Positions 35,410 to 42,969 of a DNA stretch of 64,000 nt are shown here, piece after piece. The notes below the pieces were generated by a model. That model did no database searches. It was not told where the DNA came from and saw only the letters and a program-made list of their open reading frames with translations. The position numbers were made by a program, and so were the translations under genes. This DNA comes from UBA8514 sp034933685. Its GTDB lineage: Bacteria > Bacillota > Clostridia > Lachnospirales > Anaerotignaceae. The stretch spans positions 10,212 through 74,211 of the forward strand of contig JAYFNB010000045.1 of assembly GCA_034933685.1 (NCBI GenBank), read 5' to 3'. Positions within the stretch are counted from its first letter, which is position 1, and the number at the start of each line of letters is the position of its first letter.

Positions 35410-36471
35410 ATGCTTAAAAGGGGTATTGAATTTTTAATCAGCACTGTATTTACTGCAATTGCCTGCATATTGCTTAGAATAGCTTATAAGGCAAATGAAG
35501 CAAAGATAGGTGAACTTGTGCCTGAAGTTTTTATTTATATAATAGGTGTTATTATTGGGATTGTTTTCTTTTTTGTTTTTGCCCCTATAATAAGCAGTGC
35601 TATACTAAACAAAATGGATTCCGTTGAGACAAAGCTTGTGAAGATGAGTCTTAAGGAACTTTTGGCAAGTGTGTTTGGTATTTTTATTGGGCTTACAATT
35701 GCTAACCTTATAGGTCTTGCTATAAGTGGCTATGGCGGAATAATTGGCCCGACAATTACGGTTTTGCTTAACATTATTTTTGGAATTATCGGATTTAGAG
35801 TTGCAAGTAGAAAGAAAGATGAAATTGATGGATTTGGCGGATTAATTGAAGGCGTTAAAAGCAAAGGCAACATCAGCGGCAAGCAGAAGATACTTGATAC
35901 AAGTGTTATTATTGACGGACGCATTCTGGATTTGCTTAAAACTGGATTTATAGAAGGAAAAATTATTATACCTAATTTTGTGCTTGAAGAGCTTAGGCAC
36001 ATTGCGGACTCATCAGATTCTCTTAAAAGGAACAGAGGGCGAAGAGGCCTTGACATATTAAATGAGATACAAAAGCAGACGGCTGTACATGTTGAAATAG
36101 TGGATTTCTCCACAAAAGAACAGCTTGAGGTTGACAGTAAATTACTTAAAATGGCAGAAAAAATAGATGCATTTGTTGTTACAAATGATTTTAACCTTAA
36201 TAAAGTTGCAGAGTTTCAAGGTGTTAAGGTGCTGAATATAAACGAACTTAGCAATGCTATTAAGCCAGTGGTATTGCCAGGTGAGGATATGCAGGTTACA
36301 GTTATTAAGGCTGGCAAAGAATATGGGCAAGGTGTTGCTTACCTTAATGACGGAACAATGATTGTTGTTGAAGGCGGAAGTAAGTTTACTGGAGAAACTA
36401 TCAATGTTATTGTTACAAGTGTTTTGCAGACAGCCGCAGGACGTATGATTTTTACAAAGAAAAAAGATTGA
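35410..36471 (+). CDS. PIN/TRAM-domain membrane protein (YacL-like)
   Basis: 353 residues. Four membrane segments fill residues 1-135. A PIN nuclease-like domain follows (ILDTSVIIDGRILDLLKTGF, then VVTNDFNLNKVAEFQGV) with conserved acidic residues for metal binding. A TRAM domain forms the C terminus (GQGVAYLNDGTMIVVEGG). Family members such as Bacillus subtilis YacL are membrane-tethered putative RNases. The RBS GAAGGGGGGAG is strong. Its place between carD and ispD matches the standard Firmicutes order. Confidence 0.9.
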   Translation: MLKRGIEFLISTVFTAIACILLRIAYKANEAKIGELVPEVFIYIIGVIIGIVFFFVFAPIISSAILNKMDSVETKLVKMSLKELLASVFGIFIGLTIANLIGLAISGYGGIIGPTITVLLNIIFGIIGFRVASRKKDEIDGFGGLIEGVKSKGNISGKQKILDTSVIIDGRILDLLKTGFIEGKIIIPNFVLEELRHIADSSDSLKRNRGRRGLDILNEIQKQTAVHVEIVDFSTKEQLEVDSKLLKMAEKIDAFVVTNDFNLNKVAEFQGVKVLNINELSNAIKPVVLPGEDMQVTVIKAGKEYGQGVAYLNDGTMIVVEGGSKFTGETINVIVTSVLQTAAGRMIFTKKKD

Positions 36472-36475
36472 TTAT

Positions 36476-36508
36476 GAAGTCGACTTAAATTTTAGGTCGG
36501 CTTCTTTC
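36476..36508 (+). terminator. Weak stem-loop after the PIN/TRAM gene
   Basis: GAAGTCGACT pairs with GGTCGGCTTC (two G-T type positions) followed by only TTTC. It may attenuate transcription into ispD rather than stop it. Confidence 0.45.
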
Positions 36509-36530
36509 AAATAATAAAGGATGATTTTTT

Positions 36531-37235
36531 ATGCGGGTAAAATGCGGAGCAATAATTGTGGCAGCCGGCAGTGGCAGGCGAATGGGTGGCAGCATAAGCA
36601 AACAGTTTTTAAACCTTGGCAAAAAGCCAATCATAGTGCATACAGTTGAAAAATTTGAGGAAATTAAAGAAATAAATGAAATTATCGTTGTTACTTCCAT
36701 GCCTTACATTCAGTATGTTCAGGATTTAAAAAGGGAATTTAGCTGGAAAAAGGTAAAGATTGTTGAGGGCGGAAAAGAGCGGTATAATTCAGTTTTAAAT
36801 GGACTTAATGCACTAGGCGAGGACATTCAGACAGTGCTGATACATGATGGCGTTAGGCCATTTGTTACAGAAAAGAACATATTAGATGTAATTGAAAAAA
36901 CTCAGCAGGCAGGTGCTTGTATATTGGCTGTGCCTGTTAAAGACACAATTAAAGCGGTTGATGGAAATGGCATGGTAACAGGTACGCCTGACAGGAATAC
37001 GTTGTGGTCGGTGCAGACCCCGCAAGGATTTAACTTGGATTTACTTAAAAAGGCATACCAAAGCACAGATAATTTTGAAGCGATTACTGATGATGCTATG
37101 GTGATGGAAAAGGCGGGTTACACCGTAACCGTAGTAAAAGGCAGTTACGAAAATATTAAAATTACAACTCCAGAAGATTTGGCAATTGGTATGGCTATGG
37201 AAACGCAGAGAGGGAAAGAATATGAAAACACTTGA
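36531..37235 (+). CDS. ispD: 2-C-methyl-D-erythritol 4-phosphate cytidylyltransferase
   Basis: 234 residues. AIIVAAGSGRRMGGSISKQF is the CTP-binding loop with its conserved Arg and Lys. VLIHDGVRPFV, VPVKDTIKAV and TDDAMVMEKAGYTVTVVKG complete the IspD signature. It forms CDP-methylerythritol in the non-mevalonate isoprenoid pathway. The usual partner ispF does not follow; instead the gene overlaps rnhA by 14 bases. The RBS AAGGATGA lies before the ATG. Confidence 0.94.
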   Translation: MRVKCGAIIVAAGSGRRMGGSISKQFLNLGKKPIIVHTVEKFEEIKEINEIIVVTSMPYIQYVQDLKREFSWKKVKIVEGGKERYNSVLNGLNALGEDIQTVLIHDGVRPFVTEKNILDVIEKTQQAGACILAVPVKDTIKAVDGNGMVTGTPDRNTLWSVQTPQGFNLDLLKKAYQSTDNFEAITDDAMVMEKAGYTVTVVKGSYENIKITTPEDLAIGMAMETQRGKEYENT

Positions 37236-37686
37236 GATATATACGGATGGTGCTTGTTCAGGCAACCCAGGACAAGGCGGTTATGGAGCAGTACTTTTGT
37301 ATAACGGCACAAGAAAAGAACTGTCTGAGGGCTTTGAGCTTACTACAAACAACCGAATGGAGGCGCTGGCAGTTATAAGGGCGTTAGAGGCTCTGAAAGA
37401 GCCATGTATGGTTAACTTGTACAGTGACTCTAAATATGTTGTGGATGCAATTGAAAAAGGCTGGGTGAAAAAGTGGAAAGCCAATGGTTGGAAGCGCAAC
37501 AATAAAGAAATGGCATCAAACACTGACCTTTGGGAAAATATGCTTTCTTTGCTTGAAAAGCATAAGGTGAAATTTATATGGGTTAAAGGTCATGCAGATA
37601 ACGTTGAAAACGAAAGATGTGATGAATTGGCAAGAATGGCAATATCAAGTGGAAATTTGAAGAAAGATTGGGGATATTGCCGATAA
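37222..37686 (+). CDS. rnhA: Ribonuclease HI
   Basis: 154 residues from ATG 37222 (RBS AGAGGG). The four catalytic acidic residues lie in IYTDGACSGNPGQGGYGAVL (first Asp), NRMEALAVIRALEAL (Glu), LYSDSKYVVDAI (Asp) and VENERCDELARMA (last Asp). KKWKANGWKRNNKEMASN is the basic handle that binds RNA-DNA hybrids. It removes RNA from RNA-DNA duplexes. It overlaps the end of ispD, so the two are co-translated. Confidence 0.95.
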   Translation: MKTLEIYTDGACSGNPGQGGYGAVLLYNGTRKELSEGFELTTNNRMEALAVIRALEALKEPCMVNLYSDSKYVVDAIEKGWVKKWKANGWKRNNKEMASNTDLWENMLSLLEKHKVKFIWVKGHADNVENERCDELARMAISSGNLKKDWGYCR

Positions 37687-37723
37687 ATTCATGGAAATAG
37701 AAGCCAATAATAAAAATAATAGA

Positions 37724-37752
37724 TTGACACGAATGTCTATCTGTGATATTAT
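37724..37752 (+). promoter_or_regulatory. Promoter of the cold-shock gene with long 5' leader
   Basis: TTGACA at 37724 and TATTAT at 37747 with a 17-bp spacer. The predicted transcript has an ~80-base untranslated leader before the ATG at 37837, typical of cold-shock genes whose leaders fold differently at low temperature. Confidence 0.75.
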
Positions 37753-37836
37753 TCTATATGTCGCATGAGAGTGTTTGAGACACACAAGTGTAACAACAAC
37801 ACATTTCAATTTTTTTTTATGCTAGGAGGATTTTCA

Positions 37837-38037
37837 ATGAAAAAAGGTACAGTAAAATGGTTTAACGCAGAAAAAGGTTTCGGATTTATTTCCGTAGATG
37901 GCGAAGATGATGTATTCGTACATTTCTCAGCTATTCAGTCAGAAGGCTACAAGACTCTTGAAGAAGGTCAGGAAGTAGAATTCGAAGTTGTTCAAGGCGC
38001 TAAAGGACCACAGGCTGCTAACGTAACACGTGCTTAA
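37837..38037 (+). CDS. Cold-shock protein (CspA family)
   Basis: 66 residues: KGTVKWFNAEKGFGFISVDG contains the RNP1 motif, and DDVFVHFSAIQSEGYKTL the RNP2 motif. This five-strand barrel binds single-stranded RNA or DNA and acts as an RNA chaperone. The start is the ATG at 37837 after TAGGAGGA, although the frame is open for 24 more codons upstream without an RBS. It is a monocistronic gene with its own promoter and a terminator at 38148. Confidence 0.96.
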   Translation: MKKGTVKWFNAEKGFGFISVDGEDDVFVHFSAIQSEGYKTLEEGQEVEFEVVQGAKGPQAANVTRA

Positions 38038-38147
38038 TCATTTTACAATATAGTCAACTGTACATTTTTTAATTGCATTTGATATATAATAAACGATTTG
38101 AGCAACACAGCTCTTTCTAATACTTTCTAAATATTGGAAGCGCAACG

Positions 38148-38176
38148 GCGTGATGACTAATGTCATCACGCTTTTT
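38148..38176 (+). terminator. Intrinsic terminator downstream of the cold-shock gene
   Basis: GCGTGATGAC and GTCATCACGC form a perfect 10-bp stem with a four-base loop, followed by TTTTT. It lies 110 bp after the stop. The stretch between holds a GAGC(AACACA)GCTC mini-hairpin and a TATAAT at 38085 without a clear -35, so a separate short RNA is possible but unsupported. From 38177 to 38286 nothing is recognisable. Confidence 0.88.
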
Positions 38177-38286
38177 ATATGTTTTTAACTAAAATATTTT
38201 GTAGAGTGAGCTGTGAAATTTAGGCAATTTGTTGATGTTTTTCGCCATTGTACAACATTCTTTTACATTAAAAACAAATAAAAAAA

Positions 38287-38315
38287 TTGCGCATGGGTAA
38301 TTACTGTGTTAAAAT
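38287..38315 (+). promoter_or_regulatory. Promoter of typA
   Basis: TTGCGC at 38287 and TAAAAT at 38310 with a 17-bp spacer, about 57 bp before the typA ATG. Confidence 0.6.
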
Positions 38316-38372
38316 ACATAAGTTAGGGAATTATGTAGTTGTATAAAGTTAGAAGAATAAGGGAGTAATGAA

Positions 38373-40214
38373 ATGAGAATTAAGAATGAAAATATCCGTA
38401 ATGTTGCCATAATTGCACACGTTGACCATGGTAAAACAACCTTGGTGGATGAACTTTTGAAACAGAGTGGTACCTTCCGCTCAAATCAAGTGGTACAAGA
38501 AAGAGTTATGGACTCTGGCGACATTGAAAGAGAACGTGGAATTACAATTTTATCAAAAAATACATCTGTGCACTATGGTGATATAAAAATTAATATTATT
38601 GATACACCTGGACATGCTGACTTCGGCGGCGAGGTTGAGCGTGTACTTAAAATGGTAAACGGTGTTGTGCTTGTTGTAGATGCATTTGAAGGCCCAATGC
38701 CACAGACCAAGTTTGTTCTTAGAAAAGCACTTGAGCTTGAACTTCCTGTTGTTGTTTGTGTAAACAAAGTGGACAGACCTGAAGCACGTTGTACAGCCGT
38801 TGTGGATGAAGTTCTTGAACTTTTTATGGAGCTTGATGCAAATGACGACCAACTTGATTCTACATTTGTATTTGCATCTGCAAGACAGGGCACAGCTTCC
38901 CTTAATCCAGAAATGCAGGAAGAAAACATGAAGTGTATGTTTGAAGCAATTATTGAACATATTCCAGCACCAGAGGGAGACCCAGAAGCGCCTCTTCAAA
39001 CACTTATTACTACTATAGATTACAGTGAATATGTTGGTCGTATTGGTATAGGTAAAATTGAGAATGGTACAATAAAGGTAAATGATGACTGTATTCTTGT
39101 TAATGCACACAATCCAGAGTTTAGTGAAAGAGTAAAAATAAGTAAGCTTTATGAATATGAAGGGTTGCAGAGGGTTGAAATTAAAGAGGCATCAATTGGT
39201 TCTATTGTAGCAATATCGGGTATTGCAGGAATTCGTATTGGTGACACTATTTGTTCACCACAGAACCCAGAGGCACTTCCTTTTGTTAAAATTTCAGAGC
39301 CTACTTTGTCTATGTTTTTCTCTGTAAATGACAGCCCATTTGCAGGTACTGAAGGTAAATTCGTTACATCAAGACATTTAAGAGAACGTCTTTACAAAGA
39401 ACTTAACACAGACGTAAGCTTACGTGTTGAAGATACAGATACACCAGAAACTTTTAAGGTATCAGGCCGTGGAGAGCTCCATCTTTCAATTCTTATTGAA
39501 ACAATGAGAAGAGAGGGTTATGAATTCCAGGTTGCGAAACCAGAGGTTTTATATAAGGATATTGACGGACAGAAATATGAGCCAATGGAAATTGTAACCG
39601 TTGACGTGCCAGAAGAATTTGTAGGCAGTGTTATTGAAAAGCTTGGCAGCCGTAAGGGTGAAATGACAGATATGCATCCATCAAACGGTGGTTATACACG
39701 TCTTCAGTTTTCTATCCCTGCAAGAGGTCTTATTGGCTACAGAAATGAAATGCTTACAGACACAAAGGGTAATGGTATTCTTAATTCACTTTTTGACGGT
39801 TATGAACCATACAGAGGAGAGATCCCTAAGCGTGCACAGGGTTCACTTATTGCTTTTGAAAGCGGTGACGCTGTAGCTTACGGTTTGTTTAATGCACAGG
39901 AACGTGGCGATTTATTCATTCCTGCTGGTGTAAAGGTTTATGCAGGTATGGTTGTTGGCCGTAATTCAAGGAATGATGATATGGAAGTTAATGTTTGTAA
40001 AAAGAAACAGCTTTCCAACATGCGTTCTTCAGGTGCGGACGACTCACTTAAACTTACAACGCCTATCAACATGAGCCTTGAGCAGTGCCTTGAGTTTATT
40101 GCTGATGATGAGCTTGTTGAGGTAACACCTGTAAGCCTTAGAATGAGAAAGAGAATTTTGGACTCACAAGGAAGAAAGAAAGCTAGAAACCGTGTTCAAA
40201 GTGAACAGCAGTAA
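38373..40214 (+). CDS. typA: Translational GTPase TypA/BipA
   Basis: 613 residues. The G domain shows AHVDHGKTTL (G1), RERGITILSKN (G2 region), DTPGHADFGGEV (G3) and NKVDRPEA (G4). EF-G-like domains follow, and the TypA-specific C-terminal part includes GYRNEMLTDTKGNGILNSLF and NSRNDDMEVNVCKKKQLSNM. It is a ribosome-associated GTPase involved in 50S assembly and stress or low-temperature growth. AAGGGAG precedes the ATG. It is monocistronic, next to the cold-shock gene, which fits a shared role in cold adaptation though the two have separate promoters. Confidence 0.97.
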   Translation: MRIKNENIRNVAIIAHVDHGKTTLVDELLKQSGTFRSNQVVQERVMDSGDIERERGITILSKNTSVHYGDIKINIIDTPGHADFGGEVERVLKMVNGVVLVVDAFEGPMPQTKFVLRKALELELPVVVCVNKVDRPEARCTAVVDEVLELFMELDANDDQLDSTFVFASARQGTASLNPEMQEENMKCMFEAIIEHIPAPEGDPEAPLQTLITTIDYSEYVGRIGIGKIENGTIKVNDDCILVNAHNPEFSERVKISKLYEYEGLQRVEIKEASIGSIVAISGIAGIRIGDTICSPQNPEALPFVKISEPTLSMFFSVNDSPFAGTEGKFVTSRHLRERLYKELNTDVSLRVEDTDTPETFKVSGRGELHLSILIETMRREGYEFQVAKPEVLYKDIDGQKYEPMEIVTVDVPEEFVGSVIEKLGSRKGEMTDMHPSNGGYTRLQFSIPARGLIGYRNEMLTDTKGNGILNSLFDGYEPYRGEIPKRAQGSLIAFESGDAVAYGLFNAQERGDLFIPAGVKVYAGMVVGRNSRNDDMEVNVCKKKQLSNMRSSGADDSLKLTTPINMSLEQCLEFIADDELVEVTPVSLRMRKRILDSQGRKKARNRVQSEQQ

Positions 40215-40230
40215 TTCGTTGTAAATGTTT

Positions 40231-40318
40231 AATGGGGTGATTTAGGTAGTGCTTGGGCAAAGGCTAAGTTTTAGCTTTTACTTAACAACATGCCATTTTA
40301 ATCACCCCATTTGTTTAA
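40231..40318 (+). terminator. Long-stem structure after typA
   Basis: AATGGGGTGATT at 40231-40242 pairs perfectly with AATCACCCCATT at 40300-40311, enclosing 57 bases that include an inner GGCTAAGTTTTAGCTT hairpin. The outer stem is followed by a T-rich tract (TTGTTTAATTTTTTG). It probably terminates typA; the unusually large enclosed loop is noteworthy. The next gene starts 20 bp later. Confidence 0.6.
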
Positions 40319-40337
40319 TTTTTTGAGGTGCAGCAAT

Positions 40338-41951
40338 ATGTCGAAAAAAAGAAAAAGCAGCTCATTTCTTAAACAGGCGGCAATTTTGGCCTCGGCAGGA
40401 ATGATAGTTAGATTTATAGGCTTCTTATACAGACTGCCAATGTCAGCGCTTATTGGGAATGAAGGCAATGCTATTTATGGTGCAGGCTATCAGGTTTATA
40501 ACCTTTTGCTTATACTGTCTTCGGCAGGTCTGCCAGCCGCTATTGGCAAAATGGTCTCGGAAAGACTTGCCAAGAAGCAGTATAGAAATGCACACAAGGT
40601 GTTTTTAGTATCGCTTGCTTGGTCTAGCGGTATCAGCTTTTTATTTATGATACTTTTGCTTGTGTTTGCCAATACCATTGCAGTTAAAGTTTGTAAAATT
40701 CCTGGAGCATACTATACATTGCTTACATTGGCACCAACAATATTTATTGTTGGAATTATGTCTGTTTTTCGTGGATATTTTCAAGGTATGAACAATATGG
40801 TACCCACGGCTGTATCCCAAATTGTTGAACAATTGTTTAATGCAGTTTTCAGCGTATTTTTGGCTTGGATACTTGTTAAAAAAAGCATTGCACTGGGTGC
40901 GGCAGGAGGTACTGCGGGCACAGGAATAGGTGCACTCGCAGGGTTGTTGGTTGTAGTTGCAACGTACTTTTTAATGAAACCCAAAATAAAGAGAAAGCTT
41001 AATGCTCCAATCATTAACTACAAAGAAGAAAGTGCAAAGGAAATAGGAAAGATTTTGCTTTGCACCGCTGTACCTATTATTATTGGCACTGCAATTTACT
41101 CCATAACAAACCTTGCTGATATGAGTATGGTTATGGACAGACTTCTTGTCTCAGGTGCATTTTCGGAAGAAGAGGCCACGGTTTTATATGGACAGCTTCA
41201 AGGCAAATATGTTGTTCTTACAACACTTCCAGTTGCAATATCTACAGCTATGGCTACGGCTGCTGTGCCTAATATTGCTGCATCTATGGCACTTAAGGAT
41301 AAAGCGGCAGTACAGAGAAAAATTAATATGGCTATAAAAATTGCAATGATTATATCTATTCCGGCAGCAGTGGGCATGGGCGTTTTGGCGCACCAGATTC
41401 TTCTAATGCTGTTTCCAACAATGCCAGATGGCGGAGATTTGTTAGCAATAGGCTCAATATCAATTATTTTTCTTGCGTTAAGCCAAATTGTTACAGGAAC
41501 ATTGCAAGGCATCGGCAAGGTTAAAACACCGGCAATAAATGCGGCATGTGGTGCGGTTGTTAAAATAATACTCAACTATGTCCTTATAGTTATTCCGGCA
41601 ATAAATGTTAAAGGTGCTGTGATTTCTACCATTGTTTGCTATGCAGTGGCATCCACACTTAACCTTAGAGCACTTATAAAGGCAACAAAGTTTACACCAG
41701 ACCTTAGTGGAGCTCTGCTTAAACCAACCATTGCAGCCATTGCTATGGGGCTTGCGTGCTATTTTTCATACAAAGGTGCTTTTGCCTTGAAGGCTGGCAA
41801 CACAATATCTACATTGGTCGCAATTATTGTAAGCATTGGTGTTTATGGGTTTGTAATGCTTATTATAAAGGGTATTACAAAGGACGACCTTGGGGCAGTA
41901 CCAGGCGGCAAAAAACTGATTGTTGTATTGGAAAAGCTTAAATTACTTTAG
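40338..41951 (+). CDS. SpoVB/MurJ-like lipid flippase (MOP superfamily polysaccharide transporter)
   Basis: 537 residues from ATG 40338 (GAGGTG upstream). About 14 membrane helices. SSFLKQAAILASAGMIVRFIGFLYRLPMS is the opening of the SpoVB/YtgP/Amj-type branch, and AIYGAGYQVYNLLLILSSAGLPAAIGKMVSE is also typical. Members flip undecaprenyl-linked precursors such as lipid II, in vegetative cells or during spore cortex formation. The exact substrate cannot be told. It stands after typA and before a BofC-like gene, so a sporulation role is possible. Confidence 0.85.
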   Translation: MSKKRKSSSFLKQAAILASAGMIVRFIGFLYRLPMSALIGNEGNAIYGAGYQVYNLLLILSSAGLPAAIGKMVSERLAKKQYRNAHKVFLVSLAWSSGISFLFMILLLVFANTIAVKVCKIPGAYYTLLTLAPTIFIVGIMSVFRGYFQGMNNMVPTAVSQIVEQLFNAVFSVFLAWILVKKSIALGAAGGTAGTGIGALAGLLVVVATYFLMKPKIKRKLNAPIINYKEESAKEIGKILLCTAVPIIIGTAIYSITNLADMSMVMDRLLVSGAFSEEEATVLYGQLQGKYVVLTTLPVAISTAMATAAVPNIAASMALKDKAAVQRKINMAIKIAMIISIPAAVGMGVLAHQILLMLFPTMPDGGDLLAIGSISIIFLALSQIVTGTLQGIGKVKTPAINAACGAVVKIILNYVLIVIPAINVKGAVISTIVCYAVASTLNLRALIKATKFTPDLSGALLKPTIAAIAMGLACYFSYKGAFALKAGNTISTLVAIIVSIGVYGFVMLIIKGITKDDLGAVPGGKKLIVVLEKLKLL

Positions 41952-42040
41952 AAGAGTTAATTGTAAAACAGAAAAAATATTGGGAAAAGGACAATGCCAT
42001 TGTGTGAAATATAGGGTATTGTCTTTTTTTTGTATAAAAA

Positions 42041-42670
42041 ATGGAAAAGCTGTTAATGCTATATAAAAAAGGAAAGGCGTGGTTGGTTGTGAAGTACAAA
42101 AAAGCGCTGGGGTTTGTGGCATTGGCAATTTTTTGTGTGTTTGTAGGTGCAGGAATGGGCTATGTTTATACCACGGCTAAGTATGGCAAGGATACGGCGC
42201 AGGCTGATGAACAACAAAAAACAGCAGAGATAAAAGAATACGAATATACTCCTACATCTGTGGCAGAAGAAAAGATAACACCATCAACTAAAATGGTGTA
42301 TCAATATTACTATACTGAAGATGGTGTAACAGAGGTTCAGGAGGATATACCACCATATTTTATGTTGGATCTTACATTGAGTGATATATCTAAATATTAT
42401 ACTACGTGGGATATTGTATCCTTTTCGCCTAAAGAGGTTGTAATGCGCAAAACAATTGTAGGGCAAAGCCAGCAGAGGTATGTTGTGGGGCAAAAAGATG
42501 GATATGTTGCAGTGTATTACGAAGAAGAGAAAGAAGGCATAAGCCTAAAAGAAATTACAGGCATACCTGTAGATGGACTAAGTGAGGATGAAAAACTTCG
42601 TTTAAACCAAGGAATTAAAGTGATGGGCAATGAGGCATTGGCGCGGACGTTAGAAAATTACAGCAGCTGA
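42041..42670 (+). CDS. Membrane-anchored BofC C-terminal-domain-like protein
   Basis: Up to 209 residues. The first start (ATG 42041) lacks an RBS; a GTG at 42089 with GGAAAGG 12 bases upstream would give 193 residues and is my preferred alternative. A single membrane helix (ALGFVALAIFCVFVGAGMGYVY) is followed by an outside domain of about 110 residues: TYYTTWDIVSFSPKEVVMRKTI-like and YVVGQKDGYVAVYYEEEKEG, which resembles the BofC C-terminal domain. BofC restrains the SpoIVB protease in Bacillus. No SpoIVB gene is near, so function is tentative. Confidence 0.65.
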   Translation: MEKLLMLYKKGKAWLVVKYKKALGFVALAIFCVFVGAGMGYVYTTAKYGKDTAQADEQQKTAEIKEYEYTPTSVAEEKITPSTKMVYQYYYTEDGVTEVQEDIPPYFMLDLTLSDISKYYTTWDIVSFSPKEVVMRKTIVGQSQQRYVVGQKDGYVAVYYEEEKEGISLKEITGIPVDGLSEDEKLRLNQGIKVMGNEALARTLENYSS

Positions 42671-42702
42671 AAAAATGTTTGTTAAAAAAATTTCAAATTC
42701 TA

Positions 42703-42731
42703 TAGACAGATTTTTAACGGTGTGATATAAT
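42703..42731 (+). promoter_or_regulatory. Promoter of a candidate small RNA gene
   Basis: TAGACA at 42703 and a perfect TATAAT at 42726, 17 bp apart. No coding sequence follows; an intrinsic terminator occurs ~105 bp later. Confidence 0.7.
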
Positions 42732-42737
42732 CAATTA

Positions 42738-42842
42738 AGTGGAAATTCCCCAATATTTTCACGATGTAGCTTGGCTGCATCCCCAATAAGAAATACCTTC
42801 TCTTTGTGAGAAAAGACAGTCTTTCGGCGGACTGTCTTTTTT
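42738..42842 (+). ncRNA. Candidate trans-acting small RNA (~105 nt) with a duplicated CCCCAATA motif
   Basis: The segment lies between a good promoter (42703-42731) and a terminator (42811-42842) and has no RBS or open frame. Predicted parts: CCCCAATA (42748-42755); a perfect 8-bp hairpin GATGTAGC-TTG-GCTGCATC (42763-42781); a second CCCCAATA (42781-42788); a small TTCTC/GAGAA hairpin; then the terminator. C-rich single-stranded stretches in Firmicutes small RNAs commonly pair with Shine-Dalgarno sequences. The next gene has its own promoter, so this is not simply its leader. I do not recognise an Rfam family. Confidence 0.6.
42811..42842 (+). terminator. Intrinsic terminator of the candidate small RNA
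   Basis: AAAAGACAGTC and GACTGTCTTTT form a perfect 11-bp stem with an eight-base loop, then more T residues. Confidence 0.92.
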
Positions 42843-42896
42843 CGTTGTATAAAAAACACGGAAAATAGGTATATTGGAAATATGTGTGAATTTCCA

Positions 42897-42924
42897 TTGA
42901 CACGTAGCTAAACGTGATAATATA
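42897..42924 (+). promoter_or_regulatory. Promoter with internal palindrome before the amylase gene
   Basis: TTGACA at 42897 with TAATAT (15-bp spacer) or AATATA (16-bp). A perfect inverted repeat CACGT-N6-ACGTG occupies 42901-42916, overlapping the -35 and filling the spacer. That is a classic position for a repressor operator, but the sequence matches no consensus I know (it is not a CcpA cre site). Confidence 0.55.
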
Positions 42925-42969
42925 CTTGATTTAGAAATGAAATAATATTTCGGAAAGTGGTAGAGAATT

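Noticed and set aside
38085..38176. Possible second small RNA after the cold-shock gene
   Set aside because: There is a TATAAT and a terminator but no acceptable -35; simplest reading is a long 3' untranslated region.
42733..42842. SRP RNA or 6S RNA at this locus
   Set aside because: The conserved SRP tetraloop/asymmetric loop and the long open-bubble duplex of 6S RNA are absent, and the transcript is too short for 6S RNA.
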